The position numbers and the translations under genes were made by a program. Source: Linnemannia hyalina (Eukaryota > Mortierellomycota > Mortierellomycetes > Mortierellales > Mortierellaceae). Taken from it: a stretch of 64,000 bases of DNA. Positions 32,866-45,335 of this stretch are shown here, piece after piece (within the stretch, counting starts at the first letter, position 1; every line of letters starts with the position of its first letter). The notes under the pieces were generated by a model. That model was given only the letters and a program-made list of their open reading frames with translations, did no database searches and was not told the DNA's origin. The stretch lies in NCBI GenBank assembly GCA_019671135.1, contig JAHRHY010000019.1, positions 434,001 through 498,000 on the forward strand, written 5' to 3'.

Positions 32866-34069
32866 GCAGCAGCAGCAACACCAAGTTCAACTGCAACCTC
32901 AACTTCAGCCGCAGTTGCAAACGCACCTGCAACCTCAATCTCAGCTGCTTATGCAACATCAACCTCATCCACACAGTCAACAGCTGCAGCCTCATCATAC
33001 GACAACACCCCTGCAATGTCCAGAACTTGGATGTGGACAGTACTTTCACAGCATTGGAAGTCTGAATACTCACATGGCGACTCAACATGGTCACCGGTCC
33101 ATGACCATGGCCATGACCGCCGAAAGCACTGACAGCTTTGCAGTCGACTCGATCGCCATCCCGGAGAACGACTTTGACGACATGGAAATCGACCTTGCCT
33201 ACCTCGCGTCAGACAGCGCATCACCCATGGAACCTGGCCTGCTGATGCTGGAGGACCCTCACCTGCAGAAGCAGCTCGATAGCCTTACTCGGGATCATGG
33301 AGCATTAAGCCTGGACCCCACGACCCCGGACACTGAGCAGGATCTCAACATGTTGACGATGAGTGAGATGCTCTTTGCCAGCCATGTATCCAACTCTCAG
33401 AGCAGTGTCGGCGCCTTTGACAACCGGATCCATTTCGGGTCGCACATCAATGTCGGCTCGGATGATCCTTGGACCCTTCCTTCGACCCCTGTTACCTCGG
33501 CCAACGTCAGTCCTCGGATGACCGCGATGCATGTCTCAGCGGTACCCGTCGTCTCTGGAGCTGCCATTGCTACGGCTATCGCCGCTGCCACCACTACTAT
33601 TGGTGGCACTAAGCAAGTTGTACTGAAGAAGTTTCCGTGCATGTTCATGGATTGCCCGAAGTCGTACGGAAGTAACTCGGCTCTCAAGGTGCACATGCGC
33701 AACGATCATTCGGGAATAGGCGGTACCAAAGCTGTGAAGGGCGCTGTTCCAGGAACGGGCGTTGGTGTTGGAGCAGGATTGGCACCTTTGGACTACCAAC
33801 TGACCATGAACCCTCAGATGGTTCCTTCGATGGGTTCGTCTCAATTCCAAGCTAGATTGGGATCGGTGCAGGCGCAGGTGCAAGTTCAGCATGTGGACCC
33901 CAAGGTCGTCAGCCAGTCCAAGGCAAAGCCAGCCAAAAAGTCGGACGAACCCTCCAACAAGCCCTACAAATGTCTTGTCCCCGGATGTGGCAAAGGCTAT
34001 ACCAACATCAACGGTTTGAAGAACCATCTCTTGCAGGCTCACGGCTCCACCCCCAGCAAGAATGCCTGA
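31277..34069 (+). CDS. Three-repeat MYB protein with C2H2 zinc fingers
   Basis: Intronless coding region, 930 residues. The frame is open upstream to a GTG at 31238, but the first ATG is at 31277 and a splice acceptor (gatag) precedes 31238, so ATG 31277 is chosen. Three MYB/SANT repeats lie near residues 33-80 (VWTPEEDEFL ... NCRKRW), 85-131 (GPWTEEEDHLL ... QCAKRW) and 137-182 (AAWTPEDDVILL ... HCRNRW), followed by a basic run. Five C2H2-type candidates lie near 277-301, 310-336, 579-605, 786-812 and 896-922. The second and fifth share a YKNINGL/YTNINGL core like Sfp1-type fingers. Between fingers 2 and 3 is a long Gln/His tract (about residues 470-575). Probable nuclear transcription factor; targets unknown. 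Confidence 0.9.
32795..32882 (+). repeat. CAA/CAG trinucleotide tract (poly-Q) in the MYB gene
   Basis: Near-pure CAA repeat with some CAG and CAT, encoding uninterrupted glutamine runs of up to 15 residues separated by histidines. Its length is likely to vary between strains. Confidence 0.9.
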
Positions 34070-35298
34070 TCTCTTGGATTGCCTCATCTCTCTTTTTTTT
34101 TCTTTTACGTCCCTCGCGCTCGCCCATCAGACGCCTTCCTCCTTTTTGGCGTCAACCGTTTTTTCTTTTTCGCCTCTTTTTCCTCGCCTGTTTTTGGTCG
34201 AACTATGATCCTCTAATTCGCAAAACTTGTCAGGGAACAAGAATAAAACGATCCAAGCATGTTGCAGAGTCGAATGAGAGGGTCCGTGTCGATTGCATTA
34301 AGTAGATGACATGGTATCTGTCGGTATGAAAAGTGACAAATACAGTTTTTTTGCTGGCAAAATGCCTCCCTCAAATTCGTTTTGATCACTCCCATAATGC
34401 AAGCTCGAGGAAGTGGGCTGTATTACCGATCCTTCATTGCAGTGTTTGCGTGAGCAGCAGGTGGTCCCTGTCACAAGTTCTGACTTCAACTGTGGGTGGC
34501 CAACAAGGGCCATGCTTGCGCTTCTTTCACTTCAGTTGTAGCATGGACACATGGCCCGCCTACAGCCAAAAATGTCGATGCATAAAAAAAATTAGCATTA
34601 ATTCCACTGTATTCCCACATTAACCACAAAGGATCGTATCAACTCAATGACTGCCTCGACAAAGACGAAAAAAACACGCCTTTGTTTTTGTCGGGCCTGG
34701 GTCCGTTTTCCCACAAATCCTTATTCTATGCCTGTAGACCTCCCCTTCACTTTCTTTTGGATCCTTTTGACTCCCTAGACGTTCATATCTGCCCGCAAGT
34801 TCCTTATTCATATAGCAGCCTCACTAGGCTTTTCTCTCTCTCTTCTTTTTGCTTTCCCTTTACTGTTATTCTTCTTTCATTCCCTCAACCCTCACCGACA
34901 ATTTCCTCCGCCTCACCCACCTACAACACTTCATTGCTTCATTCACTTTCCTTCTTTCCGCTCCTTCTTTGCCTTCTATCTTTACTCCTTCTTTACTCTT
35001 CCTCAGCTTTCTTCTTAGCTTCCCCCTTTTTTGCTCTCCTTACTCCTCACCCAATTGACCTGGATTGAACCACAAACCTACTCAACCTACACATCCACTA
35101 CACAGGTAACCTCTCCTTTGTTCACCCTCGCCTTTCTAGGAAAACACTACTTTTGCTCATTCGTTTCTTGCCTTTCACGACACGTCCACTTTTCTATACC
35201 GCGGACAGCACTACGCGCTTTTCATCGTTCAATACGCGTACTTACTCATAAATCACAGCTCGTTACACATTTTTGAAGCAGCAGTATTTTTGCTCACT
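34070..35298. other. MYB 3' flank and promoter of the 991-residue gene
   Basis: AATAAA at 34242-34247 (173 nt after the MYB stop) probably ends that transcript. From about 34690 on, the sequence is strongly C/T-rich, like other leaders in this window. No gene recognised. Confidence 0.5.
34242..34247 (+). terminator. AATAAA polyadenylation signal of the MYB gene
   Basis: Correct strand and 173 nt downstream of the stop codon. Confidence 0.4.
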
Positions 35299-38200
35299 AT
35301 GCCGACTAACCCTGGCCCGACCAACGACTCTGACGCGTCGACACCGCGCCGATTGCCTGGCGAAACTTTTGCTTCAACTCTTGGCCAAGGTACTCACCTT
35401 TTCTTCCTTTGCAGTGGGGTTAACAGTGATTTTATAACATGGTTCTAGTAAAAAAAAAACGATAAGCGGTCGATAGATACGCGAAAATGATTGGATGAAT
35501 AGAACACTCTAGTTTTGATATTTGATTTTAATAACCACGCTATTTTTCTTCCTTCTTTCTTCATTTTCTTCTTTGTTGTTTTGAAGGCTTACTTGCTGAA
35601 CTCGACTCTAGAACGCAGCTCCCCAAGCAGGAAGCAGAGGAAACTCACCCAGCTACCTCGGATACCTCTGAAGTCCTAGTCCAAGTTGGCAGCGACCAGG
35701 GTTGGGATCTTACCTTCCTTGATCACGAGAGGCTCAATAATAACGCCGGCTTCCAGGTCGATCCAATGTTGACTACCACCACTCGCAACGACAACAACAA
35801 CAAGGCCACTGACTATTCCCCGCGAGCTGGAGTTACGGAAGACTACCCCTGCATGGCTAGGAACGAACGTATCCTGTCATACCCCATGCTCGACCTGACC
35901 CAGTCGCGCCACAAGCAGCAAATACTCCAAGACCCGTCCACTGCGCCGTTAGTCTCGCCACCGTTGGCACGGGCTACGGTCAAGCTTGTCCCACTTTCGT
36001 CCTCAAGCTCGCACTTGCTGGCCCGTCGCCGAGGTGCTGCCGTTGCCGCCACGACTGAGGCGTCACATGGTTCTGGCAACCCGCCAGCGGCTTTGTTTGA
36101 GCTAGCGAGTTCAGGAGCCTTGCCTCGACCGGGAATTCCCTTCTCGATCGCTGGTACTGCGTCTCCCCTTGGTGCCAATGCTGCGCATGAGTCTGACTCG
36201 TACTTCCCAATGGGTCCTGTTAGAGCATCGCTCGGTCTCGCCGGTACTGGCGATCTCAATACCGCCGCTCCAGCTCCGCTGCCGATGCTTACTCGTTACC
36301 CTCGTCCCCCATCCTGGTATTTGAACTTGCCGCTCCGCCTTGCTCAGTTGTTGAGGCCTGATTTTTTCCCTCAGCGGGCGTATTGGTCGGACTATGCCTA
36401 TCGCCGTAGGAGAGCGAGTCTCCTCTCTTGTGTGCTCTTTGCTGAAGAGGAGGAGGAGGATCAGGGGCAAGTTTCGCCATCTTCTTCGGACGAGGTGACG
36501 GAAGAGGATGGCTCCGAGTTTGAGATGGATTCGGAAGCAAGTGTTATCGATGACCAGTCGTTGACACTGTTTCCTGTGCTTTCGTACTTGGAGGCGGATG
36601 ATGTCGCGTCGTCTCGCTGTGCTGTCGAGAAGTTGGATTTGTCAAACGGCAACGAGCCTTTGGATGTTGTTGACTCCATGGACGGACCTGGCTCTGCTGT
36701 CTCGCTTACAGATGTGGCACAGGGTTCTATCAAAGATAACTCGTCCAACGGCACTCCGGCTTCTCATTCCATACCTGAAAAGTGGCCGCCCACAGAAATG
36801 AGGAACTTGACTGTCAACTTTCTCTTTGACATCCAACCCGCCTCGCCCCTCACAGACGCATTCCCGCCTCTGAACCCTCAAGCGGATGGATTTCCGACGG
36901 CCGTGAATGATGGTCTTGAACCCGAGACAGCAGCAGCGCCACTTGACCAGAACCTGCAGGCCTTGCTTGACTTTCTCAACACCCCTGCCCGACCACCACT
37001 GTATTCGTCTCTCGTTATTCAAGAGGTTGAGAATACCATGACATCGATCGATGCAACATTGCCTGCGCACGAGTCCGAATGCCACCAGTCCAACTTGACC
37101 GAACTTGAAGGTAAGGAAGGAAAGGAAGGAAAGGAAGAGCGTGGCTCCCAGTCAGTTTGGCCATGGATGAAACACAAGACCATCCGCGCGGACCTTGATC
37201 TCCTCAAGTTCACGGCGGACTATAGCGTCGCCGTCAAAGTCAGGGATGATTTTGTGGAGACCTCTAGTCGCCTTCGAGAACAACAGCTACGCCACCTTAT
37301 CTACATGCATCAGGCCATTGACGGGGATGTGAGGAAAGAGGAGAAGCAGGATAAGGAGGAGAAGGAGGAGAAGCTGGAGAAGGAGGAGGAAGGGGAGTGT
37401 CCAGTGGGCGACTGTGAGGATCTGTTGGAGGATCTCACTGTGAGCTCATTGGCCCAGTCGTGGCTTGATGACGATTCTGAGACGGTGACGCCGGGTTCTA
37501 GGATAGGGGGGTCTGGAAGTTCTACTCCGGTTGTCACGGCGGGAGAGGAGATGAGGATGAAGAAGAAGGAAGAGAGGGATGAGTTTACGGCGAAGTTGGA
37601 TGTGGTGTTTTCGCAGCTCGGGGGACTCTTGGCGCCGCCGCCACGTCTGGCTAGGAAGGAGGGGCTCCTGCAGGGTGACTTTGCGCACGAGGATTCGCAT
37701 GAACGCGTCCCTGAAGGGGCCGGCAAGAGCAGTCTTATTGTCGAGAACCTCGCTTTTGTGGTCGATGACGAAATGGGAGATTCTCATGAGAGCCTCGTTC
37801 TCGGCAGCAAGAGTGCGTACGACTCTGACGATGGTGAGGACGAGGATGCCTTTGTCGACGCCTCGGAGGAAGACTACTCACAACACCCAAACGTGGTCCA
37901 CAGACTGTTCCACAGTCACCCACACCTCCGAGACCTCTACCCACCCGAGATCCCTCAAACCGTCAACCTCCCCAAGAGGCCTTCTTACATCTTGGACGAG
38001 CAAGGTCAAATACAGATCCTCGCCCCCGACGCGCCTCTTCCAGACCTGTCGACCTGGACATTCCAACCCGGACCTCATCACACCCCCGTAGTCAACAATA
38101 AGGTTGTAGTGACCTGCGAGAACTGCCTTGGTCAGTTTGGGATATCTCCCGACAACCTCGACGTCCTAGAGCGACACCAGGCCGAATCCTGCCGAACGCC

Positions 38201-38471
38201 CTTACAGCAAAGGTGGCAGCGGTTCTTGTTAGTCGCCGAGAAGATGACTAGTCGCGGGAAGGTTTGGGACACTGTTAGGAGACGAAGTCGGAGAGGAGTG
38301 TATCGGTTATCAAGTCAGACAATCAATTGGATGATGGACGCGTTGCTGGGGCAACTGCAGTTGGTTCAGGCGTTCGTTGATGAGGATGCCTTTGACGCGG
38401 ACGCTGGTCGTCTTGTCGAAAAGGAGGAGGAGGAGATTGTGAGAGAGGTGGTCCAGGGATCCGGGTACTAG
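35299..38471 (+). CDS. Unrecognised 991-residue acidic protein with a C2HC motif
   Basis: Exons 35299-35389 and 35587-38471; 991 residues. The large open frame continues 5' of its first internal ATG (35766), and the short first exon supplies an ATG with GT-AG borders and correct phase. I do not recognise the family. Visible features: a Thr/Ser-rich N-terminus; a proline/aromatic patch with RRRR near 175-225, followed by acidic runs; lysine/glutamate-rich predicted coiled coil or helix near 535-560; and a conserved-looking C-terminus. That C-terminus has a possible zinc knuckle Cys874-x2-Cys877-x16-His894-x4-Cys899, followed by a basic segment (VRRRSRRGVYRL) and an acidic end. No signal peptide or membrane segment. 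It sits between a MYB factor and Rtt106, which alone does not prove a nuclear role. Confidence 0.75.
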
Positions 38472-38965
38472 TGGCCTGCGTTGCCGACAGATGGTGGCTC
38501 TCGGGAGTGAGAGGTTGAGTCGGAGGGAGGAAGAGGAAGAGGATAGCGGGGCTGAGCCCTTTCGGCGGCTCCGAGCAACTGTACTACTGAACAATAATCA
38601 TTCAATACATACCACACATACTTCCGAGTTGCCGTAGATGTTTCTTTTTCGTTTAGTCGTCAAGACAAAATATGGAACCATGGCTCTTGTTTCATTGAGA
38701 ACACCTCGCACACTATAGACGCCTTTATCATTCAAGAGGGAATCCACGAGGAACAAAAAGTGGTGATCAAACACATCTCTACTTCCAGGCCCTTGACACG
38801 TTACCAGAACTGATCCATTGATCTAATCTCGCAGATGGCAAAGCCACCGCCACTTTTTCACAACTTTATTCCGCAAAGAGTGTGCCCCCACCTCCCACTC
38901 CTTTTCTTTTCTCTTCTTTCATTACATCACCCAACATCGACAACCCCCCTACTCGACCGTCAAGA
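38472..38965. other. Spacer before RTT106
   Basis: 494 bp holding the 3' end of the previous gene and the RTT106 promoter/leader. The RTT106 frame is open back to 38882, but that segment is leader-like (PPPPTPFLFSS). Confidence 0.45.
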
Positions 38966-40558
38966 ATGTCATTGCCGCAAAAGTTGGTCGCGGCTGCGAT
39001 CCCGGATGATCAGGACCTGGCCACTGCCGTCCAGGCAATCGTCAAGACCCACCCAGACATCACCGCGACCATCACGCGACTCCTCACTTATGTCCAATCC
39101 AAACAGAACACTTCCTCATCAAGCGCGTCAAGTGACACCAAGCGTGCGAAACCGGCGCAAGGAATCGCACAGTTCTTCAACAGCCCCGCCGCCACCACTA
39201 CTACCACAGCAGGACCAGGACTAGGAGCGGCGGTGGACGCACCTATCGGACCAGCCATCTATTCAACAAACCCCCTCTCATTCTTGCACCCGGTCCGCAA
39301 GAAGTTCGTCCTCTCCCTCCACAAGTCCCATATCGCCCTCGTCTCCGCCACCAGTGCTACCGACATTGCCTTCAAAGCACCCTACGAGTCCCTATACCGT
39401 GTCGTGGCAGTCCCCTTCCTGGAACGTGCGACCAAACACACAGCCTTGATTCTTTTCTTTCGACACTCGGCGTTTGCTACAGGAGGGGGCGCAAAGGATG
39501 CGATCTGGGCGGTCCCTCTGCCCGATGACGGCAAAGATTTCTCATTGCAGGCGCATGCGCCTCACCTCGGACTGGTCGGTCTCTCACAGGATCTTCGGAT
39601 AACAGGAGCCAAAGAACAGCCGCCATTGGCGTTTGTGAACCCAGCGACTGTTACAGGACCTACCAAACGACCCGACCATATCTTCCTCTCCGTCCTATCC
39701 TACTTCCTCAAGCACAGTGACACCAGCAAGACGGGAAATGTCATGGACAGGATTATTCCGAACCCGACACCGGCCTACCCAAACTTCTCGGCACACTTGA
39801 AATCAAACCAGGGGACAATCTACCTCCTCCCGACGGGGATCATGTTTGCGTTCCGGAAACCGATTCTCTTCCTCCGCGCGGCTGCCATAGAGGCTGTTGG
39901 GATCCATGCAGTGCTCACCAGGACGTTTGATTTCGAGATTGTCATGGATACCAACACTTCCTTAAGCGACGGCGGCAGAGACAACGGAAAGGACGAGTCA
40001 AGACGAGGGACGATGGTGGAGGATTTGGAGGGGATCCCGCCAGAGAATAAGGATGGCCGACGGGCGATTGGGTTTGGGATGGTCGATACCAAGGAGTTTG
40101 CGAGGATGGAGGAGTGGATTAAGAAGGCTGGTATTCGCGACCGGAGTATGAGTGAGGATCTAAAGGCGAAGGATAAGGCGCCTACCGCGGCTGGAGCAGG
40201 AAGTGGGAGGAAGCGAGAGCGGGCTGCTGACGGAGAGGATGAAGAAGAGTCTTCTCAAAAGGCTGCCAAAGGCGAGAATGATGGAGGGGAGGATAGTGAT
40301 GATGAGGATGATGATGATTTTGCGCCGGAGAGTGAAGATGAAGTGATGGAGGAGTATGATTCGAATGCTGAAGGGAGCGACAGTGATGGAGGCCATGATG
40401 AGGTGGCTGAAGGAAGTGGGAAGAAGGGCAAGAATACAAAGGCGGTAGGATCAGGGAAGGCTGGACAAAAGAAGGTGCAGGATGAGGATGTGGATCTGGA
40501 TGAGGAGAGTTTAGGCGAGGACAGCGATGAGGATGAGGATGAGGATGAAGAGGATTGA
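38966..40558 (+). CDS. RTT106: Histone chaperone Rtt106
   Basis: Single exon, 530 residues from ATG 38966 (MSLPQKLVAAAIPD); an upstream ATG at 38882 would add 28 leader-like residues. Rtt106 binds H3-H4, especially H3 K56-acetylated, and deposits it on new DNA together with CAF-1; it also acts in silencing. The N-terminal helical segment (1-50) corresponds to the dimerisation domain. Two PH-like domains follow (about 85-200 and 230-395); recognisable blocks are NPLSFLHPVRKKF, GTIYLLPTGIMFAFRKP and FGMVDTKEFARMEEW, the last diagnostic of the Rttp106-like middle domain. From about residue 430 the tail is strongly acidic (DSDDEDDDDFAPESEDE), as usual for histone chaperones. Confidence 0.92.
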   Translation: MSLPQKLVAAAIPDDQDLATAVQAIVKTHPDITATITRLLTYVQSKQNTSSSSASSDTKRAKPAQGIAQFFNSPAATTTTTAGPGLGAAVDAPIGPAIYSTNPLSFLHPVRKKFVLSLHKSHIALVSATSATDIAFKAPYESLYRVVAVPFLERATKHTALILFFRHSAFATGGGAKDAIWAVPLPDDGKDFSLQAHAPHLGLVGLSQDLRITGAKEQPPLAFVNPATVTGPTKRPDHIFLSVLSYFLKHSDTSKTGNVMDRIIPNPTPAYPNFSAHLKSNQGTIYLLPTGIMFAFRKPILFLRAAAIEAVGIHAVLTRTFDFEIVMDTNTSLSDGGRDNGKDESRRGTMVEDLEGIPPENKDGRRAIGFGMVDTKEFARMEEWIKKAGIRDRSMSEDLKAKDKAPTAAGAGSGRKRERAADGEDEEESSQKAAKGENDGGEDSDDEDDDDFAPESEDEVMEEYDSNAEGSDSDGGHDEVAEGSGKKGKNTKAVGSGKAGQKKVQDEDVDLDEESLGEDSDEDEDEDEED

Positions 40559-40656
40559 AAAGCACCTCGCTCATGAAAATATACCGAAGAGATCTGACAG
40601 TGTTATGTTTTTATGGATGTCTAGGAAACTTTGTCTAATGTACATCTAATGAATGT

Positions 40657-43600
40657 CTAGGGTAAAGACCATGGAGCTGGTGGGGTACTGTCGTTGTTAT
40701 TGTTGGTGCTGGCGTTGGGCAAATGCGTCAAAGGGTGGACACGTCCGTCATCATCTTCGCCCTGTCGTCCGTTGTTATCGTTGTTGTTGAAATCGGTCAA
40801 ATATGACCCGTGGTGTGTGGTTGTGGTTGTGTTGTTGTTTGTTCTGTTCTCCTCCAAAACCTTTCCTTCCTCTTCCTCCTCAGCAACTTCCTCCACTCTC
40901 TCACAGGCAGATGACTGCCTCGTCCGAACTCCCTTCCCCTTCACATCTCCATCCGCCGCTCCCTGCTCCTGCTCATGCTGGTGATAATCTCCTTCAAGAC
41001 CTAGAGTCGTCTCGGAAGAGTGGGACCCCGAACGGGTGTAAAATCCACTTGTCAGGAATGTCCTTCCTCCTGCCGTGGCAAAGGTTGGAGAGGACGAGGC
41101 CATGAGTGGGGAGTTGGAGGCTGTCTGACTGCCGCTACCGAAGGGTGTCAGCATCGTCGGGGACATGCAGAATCCACCGGTGTATGGCGTTGACGGGGAT
41201 GAGAGGGATGAAGAGTTGGTGGGATCGAAGGGGGAGAAGAGGAGCTTTGTAAGGCGGTTGTGGGTTGTGGGTCTTGTGCTGTCGATATCTGACTCGTCTT
41301 CTTCGTCACAGTCAGAGTTGTTGTTACTGCTGCGAGTGGAGCTGTTGCTGCTAGTGGCTCTGGATGACGAGGAGGTGCCAGAGGGAGTCCTAATACCCAA
41401 TTCGACATGATCCAGACTCATGTGTCGTATCACGCCATCACTGCCTACTACCTCTCTACCCCCCTTACTACCGCGCAACGCCTGCACACGCGCCACTTCC
41501 TCCTCTTCGTCGTATTCATCTTGCCCATTGCGATTCTCTGAGCGGTGCGCGAGAACAACAGGATCCGGACTCTGAGACCGAGATGGCTCACCATCCTGTC
41601 GACCATGTTCCCGATTCCGATGGTGATGGGCAGGTTTAGAACCCTCCTTGCTCTTGGGTCGTCTATGCTTGTTTGAGCGTTTCTTGGAGGATTCGCCGAC
41701 GAGGGTGACAGACGAAGCGGCAGAGTGTCGACGGGCGGGGCGGCCGTCTGCTAGTGTCTCTGGACCGAAGGCTCCAAAGACTCCTCCTGTGGTGAGTGAC
41801 GTTGGATCGATGCTGTTGTTGTTGGGGTGGAGGTAGTGAGGATGGTGGGTGTGGTCAAGGTCGATAATAATGGCTGTCTGGTGGAACGGCCCTGTAGGGT
41901 TAATCTGGACCATTTCTCCCGCTCGCACTCCTGCGCTTCTGAACCGCTTATCGTCGAGATGATCCTCTGTCTCACCAAAATCCTCAGAATCACTCTTGTC
42001 GACAGTCGAAGGGATGCTACTGCTGAAAGCCGTCTTGTTGAGTCCGTGGTTATACCGTTTCGTCAAGTAAAATGCCGGGATGACGCCCAACATGAACAGG
42101 ATGACCACCCCAAACATGATAATCGGCACGTACTTTCCACCATCACTTCCATCGGCCTCACTGCTTGCCCCACCATCATCTTCGTCATCGCCAGTCTTTT
42201 GGATTGCACTGCTCATGAAGGCGAGGGTGAGAGATCCAACGACAAGGACTGCAGCAATGACGACAAAGAACGCAGCCAGCGGCCAGAATACCTTGACGGG
42301 TCGTGGGTAGTTGGGTCGCTTCTTCCGCAAGTACAACAAACCGGCCACCGAAAGCCCGTACCAGGTCCACCCGACCGCAGAAAAAATCTTTGAAAACGTC
42401 TTGAAATCAAGATTAATCAAGGAGTGAAACGACGCCTGGCCGACCAGGATCAAGATCGCGATCGCTTGGGTACCAGTCCGGGACCAGACGCGCGCTACAG
42501 GGAAGGGGATGATGGTGTTATCCTTGGCCATGATGACCAGTAGCCTAGACCCGGCCCAGAGGTTGGCGTTGATGGATCCCAATGCAGAGGCAACGACTGT
42601 CCCGGCCATGAGGAACCCGCCAGGATGGCCCAGAACGGTATGTCCGGCGTGGAGGGAAAGAGAGTGGACGTGACGGAGGTCGTAGGAGGAGAGGATGGAG
42701 AAGAATGCGAAATTTGCGAGGAGGAAGAGGACGGTGACGAAGGGCATTGCGATAAAGACTGCGCGTTTTAGGTTCCGTTCCGGGTCCCGTAGTTCGCCTA
42801 GTCCCAAGTTGATGTTGTTGAATCCATTGTACTAAATTCAGCCATGCAAAAAGATTTACGATTTAGTAACATATCACTCACAACCCTTCATTTTTTTCAA
42901 CAAAAGAACGATAAAACAAATATGAGACTTACGGCAAAGAAGGCGAAGCAGAGGGCTGAGACATAATCGAGCACATTCTGAGACGACTCGCGGATGGGAA
43001 TCTGCAAGGCCTCCGACTGAGCATGGTTCTTGACCGCCTGCATGGATCCAATGACAATCAACATACACATTCCGCCAATCTTGAAGACCGCCAACAGGTT
43101 GCTGGCGTATTTACCGCCCTCCTTGAACAAGATGTTAATCAGACCCATAAGTATAATCGCGCCGATCGAGAACCCGCGGACTACCCATGGCATCGTATCT
43201 GCATGATGCTGTTGCGGTGGTGGCCCATGGTTGAGTGGGAGGGGCGCCTTGGGGAAGGGTGCATACCCAGTGTCAAAGGCTGGGTTAGGACTCGTTCCTG
43301 CTCCTGCTTCAAGGGGACCGGCGCCAGCGCCGGCGGCCCAAACGGCTGCAGTCCCATTCACGCCAGTCCACAGCATCCTCCCCAACGTATTAATAATCGC
43401 ATCCTGCGCCGGAGACATCGCCCCGGCCGCCGACCCAACCGCACTCACCCCTCTCGCCACACTTGAAGCCCCAATACTATTCCCCGTTCTCGAATAAACA
43501 ATCATATCCGCAGCATACCTCCCCAAAACACCCGCAATCCCCGCAGTTCCAATCGGGTTGAGAATCGTAATAAACGACCATCCAAAGACCCATGCGACCT

Positions 43601-44270
43601 TTTTCCCGTATGCTCGTCGGAGGTATTGGAAATCGCCTCCGGAGGCTGGGAACATGGTCCCGAGTTCTGCGTAGGCGAAAGCTCCGATGGCGCAGACTAT
43701 GCCGGCAAAGGCCCAGATGATGAAACTGGTTTGGGTGCAGTGGACGGAATCGAAGAGAGGGCCTGGGGAGGCAAAGATTCCTGTCCCGATCAAGGTGCCC
43801 ACAATCTATCGTTGTTGTATTATTATTTTCAGGTACACAATTAGAACCAGGCATCATACAAAAATGAAAAAAAAAAATGAGAACGAGTTAAATGAAAGAG
43901 AGGACGGGAAGGGTAGTCGATGAACGTTGTCATACCATGTCATTACCATCAGAATAGCGCTAATTAAGCCCATAGTCCGCTCCTGTCCCGGGTCTTCAGC
44001 AGGACCACCTCCTTGTCTAGTCTCTGCCAACCTATTCTCTCCACAATCGTCTTGATTTGCCCGATTCCTGCGTTGATGTGCACCACTGGCAGTACTACTG
44101 CACACAGAGGGTGTGTAAGCACTATCGCTACGGTGCTGTCCAGCAGCAGTAGCAGCAATGTGTTGTGGCGATGACGGTGCGAAGGATGTCCGGGATGCTG
44201 ATGAGGACATGTCGGAGGGGGAGGATGTGTGGGGTCGTATGCTGAATAAGGAAGGTATCGAGATGGTCAT
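40657..44270 (-). CDS. L-type amino-acid permease with extended tail
   Basis: Exons (minus): 44270-43947, 43805-42933, 42831-40657; 1123 residues. This is an APC-superfamily transporter of the LAT/Mup1-like group in the plasma or vacuolar membrane. The core has about 12 membrane segments: TM1 is split by intron 1 and reads ...LISAILM/IVGTLIGTGIFASPG, the unwound substrate site. TM2 contains AELGTMFPASGGDFQYLRRAYG. The TM6 region is YNGFNNINLGLGELRDPERN, a LAT-type signature. Unusual features are a 95-residue Ser/Ala-rich N-terminus, an Ala/Gly/Pro-rich loop of about 90 residues between TM segments (FDTGYAPFPKAPLPLNHGPP), and a 430-residue disordered C-terminal tail. Substrate cannot be read from sequence; methionine or large neutral amino acids are plausible. 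Confidence 0.9.
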
Positions 44271-45299
44271 AAATCCTGTTCTGAGATGTTGTTGCTCTGT
44301 ATGCTTGTGTGTCGATCAAGTGTGGAGATTCGATTTAGGATAAACCTTAGCCGATGTGTGCAATGGTTTTGTTGTGTGTCTGTAAGATCCCTCTAGAAAT
44401 AAAAAATGCAATGCTACTACCACATTGGGAACAGCGAAATAAAAAAAGGGGGAGGAAGAGGCAAAATAAAGGTTAGCAAGATCGTTGGGAAAAGGTTTTT
44501 TGATACTTAATGATGTCGAAGCATGGAGAGAGAAATAAGGAAGTGAGCGAGAGAGAGGAAGGCAGGTAAGTGCATGAAGGGCGAAAGAGTGCCGAGCGAC
44601 TGAGCGAGTAAGTTGGAGAAAAAGATAACCTGGTACGGTGTTGATGGGGTCCAGCAAAGAGAAGAGAGAATAAAACAAGGGTACTCATAGACATAACAGA
44701 CAGTACGATATTGCCATTGCAGAGTAAGATGGAATGGAAAGTGAATAATAATTGTTCTGATGATGACCATGACAGCCATCCGATAGTTTTCTTGGGTGTA
44801 GCTGGATAGGATGGATGGATGGATGAGTGTTCATGGAACCCCTTTGTGTTTGTCGTCACCATCGTCATCGATGTTTCGTCGACTGTTGGAAGAGATAAAT
44901 GTTTCAAGTGTGTGTGAGAGTGTGTGTTGATATGAGGATGGTCTGTGCGTCACTGTGAGCAGCCATATCGGCCGTGCGAGACACGATCAACTATGCCACG
45001 TTGTTTTGATTTTGATTGTTGACAATCACCACCAAAACAACAACTGTGCCCAATACGAAGAAAACGGAAGAGGGTGAAAGAAGAAGAAGAATAAGAAAAG
45101 AACGCTAGTGTCTGCTCTGGAGATATATACCCATGTCACTCTTATTCTCTTCCTGGTACCTCAAGACATAGAGCGAGTATGGTGTGAACCCGAATAGCGT
45201 CATTGAAAAACATAAATGAGACAGAAGCAAACAGGATCAAATGCGGAGTGTCATTGATATGAGAGGATGGCGTATTGAGTGAGTAGAGGCGTGTGTGTG

Positions 45300-45302
<3 letters not shown>

Positions 45303-45335
<33 letters not shown>

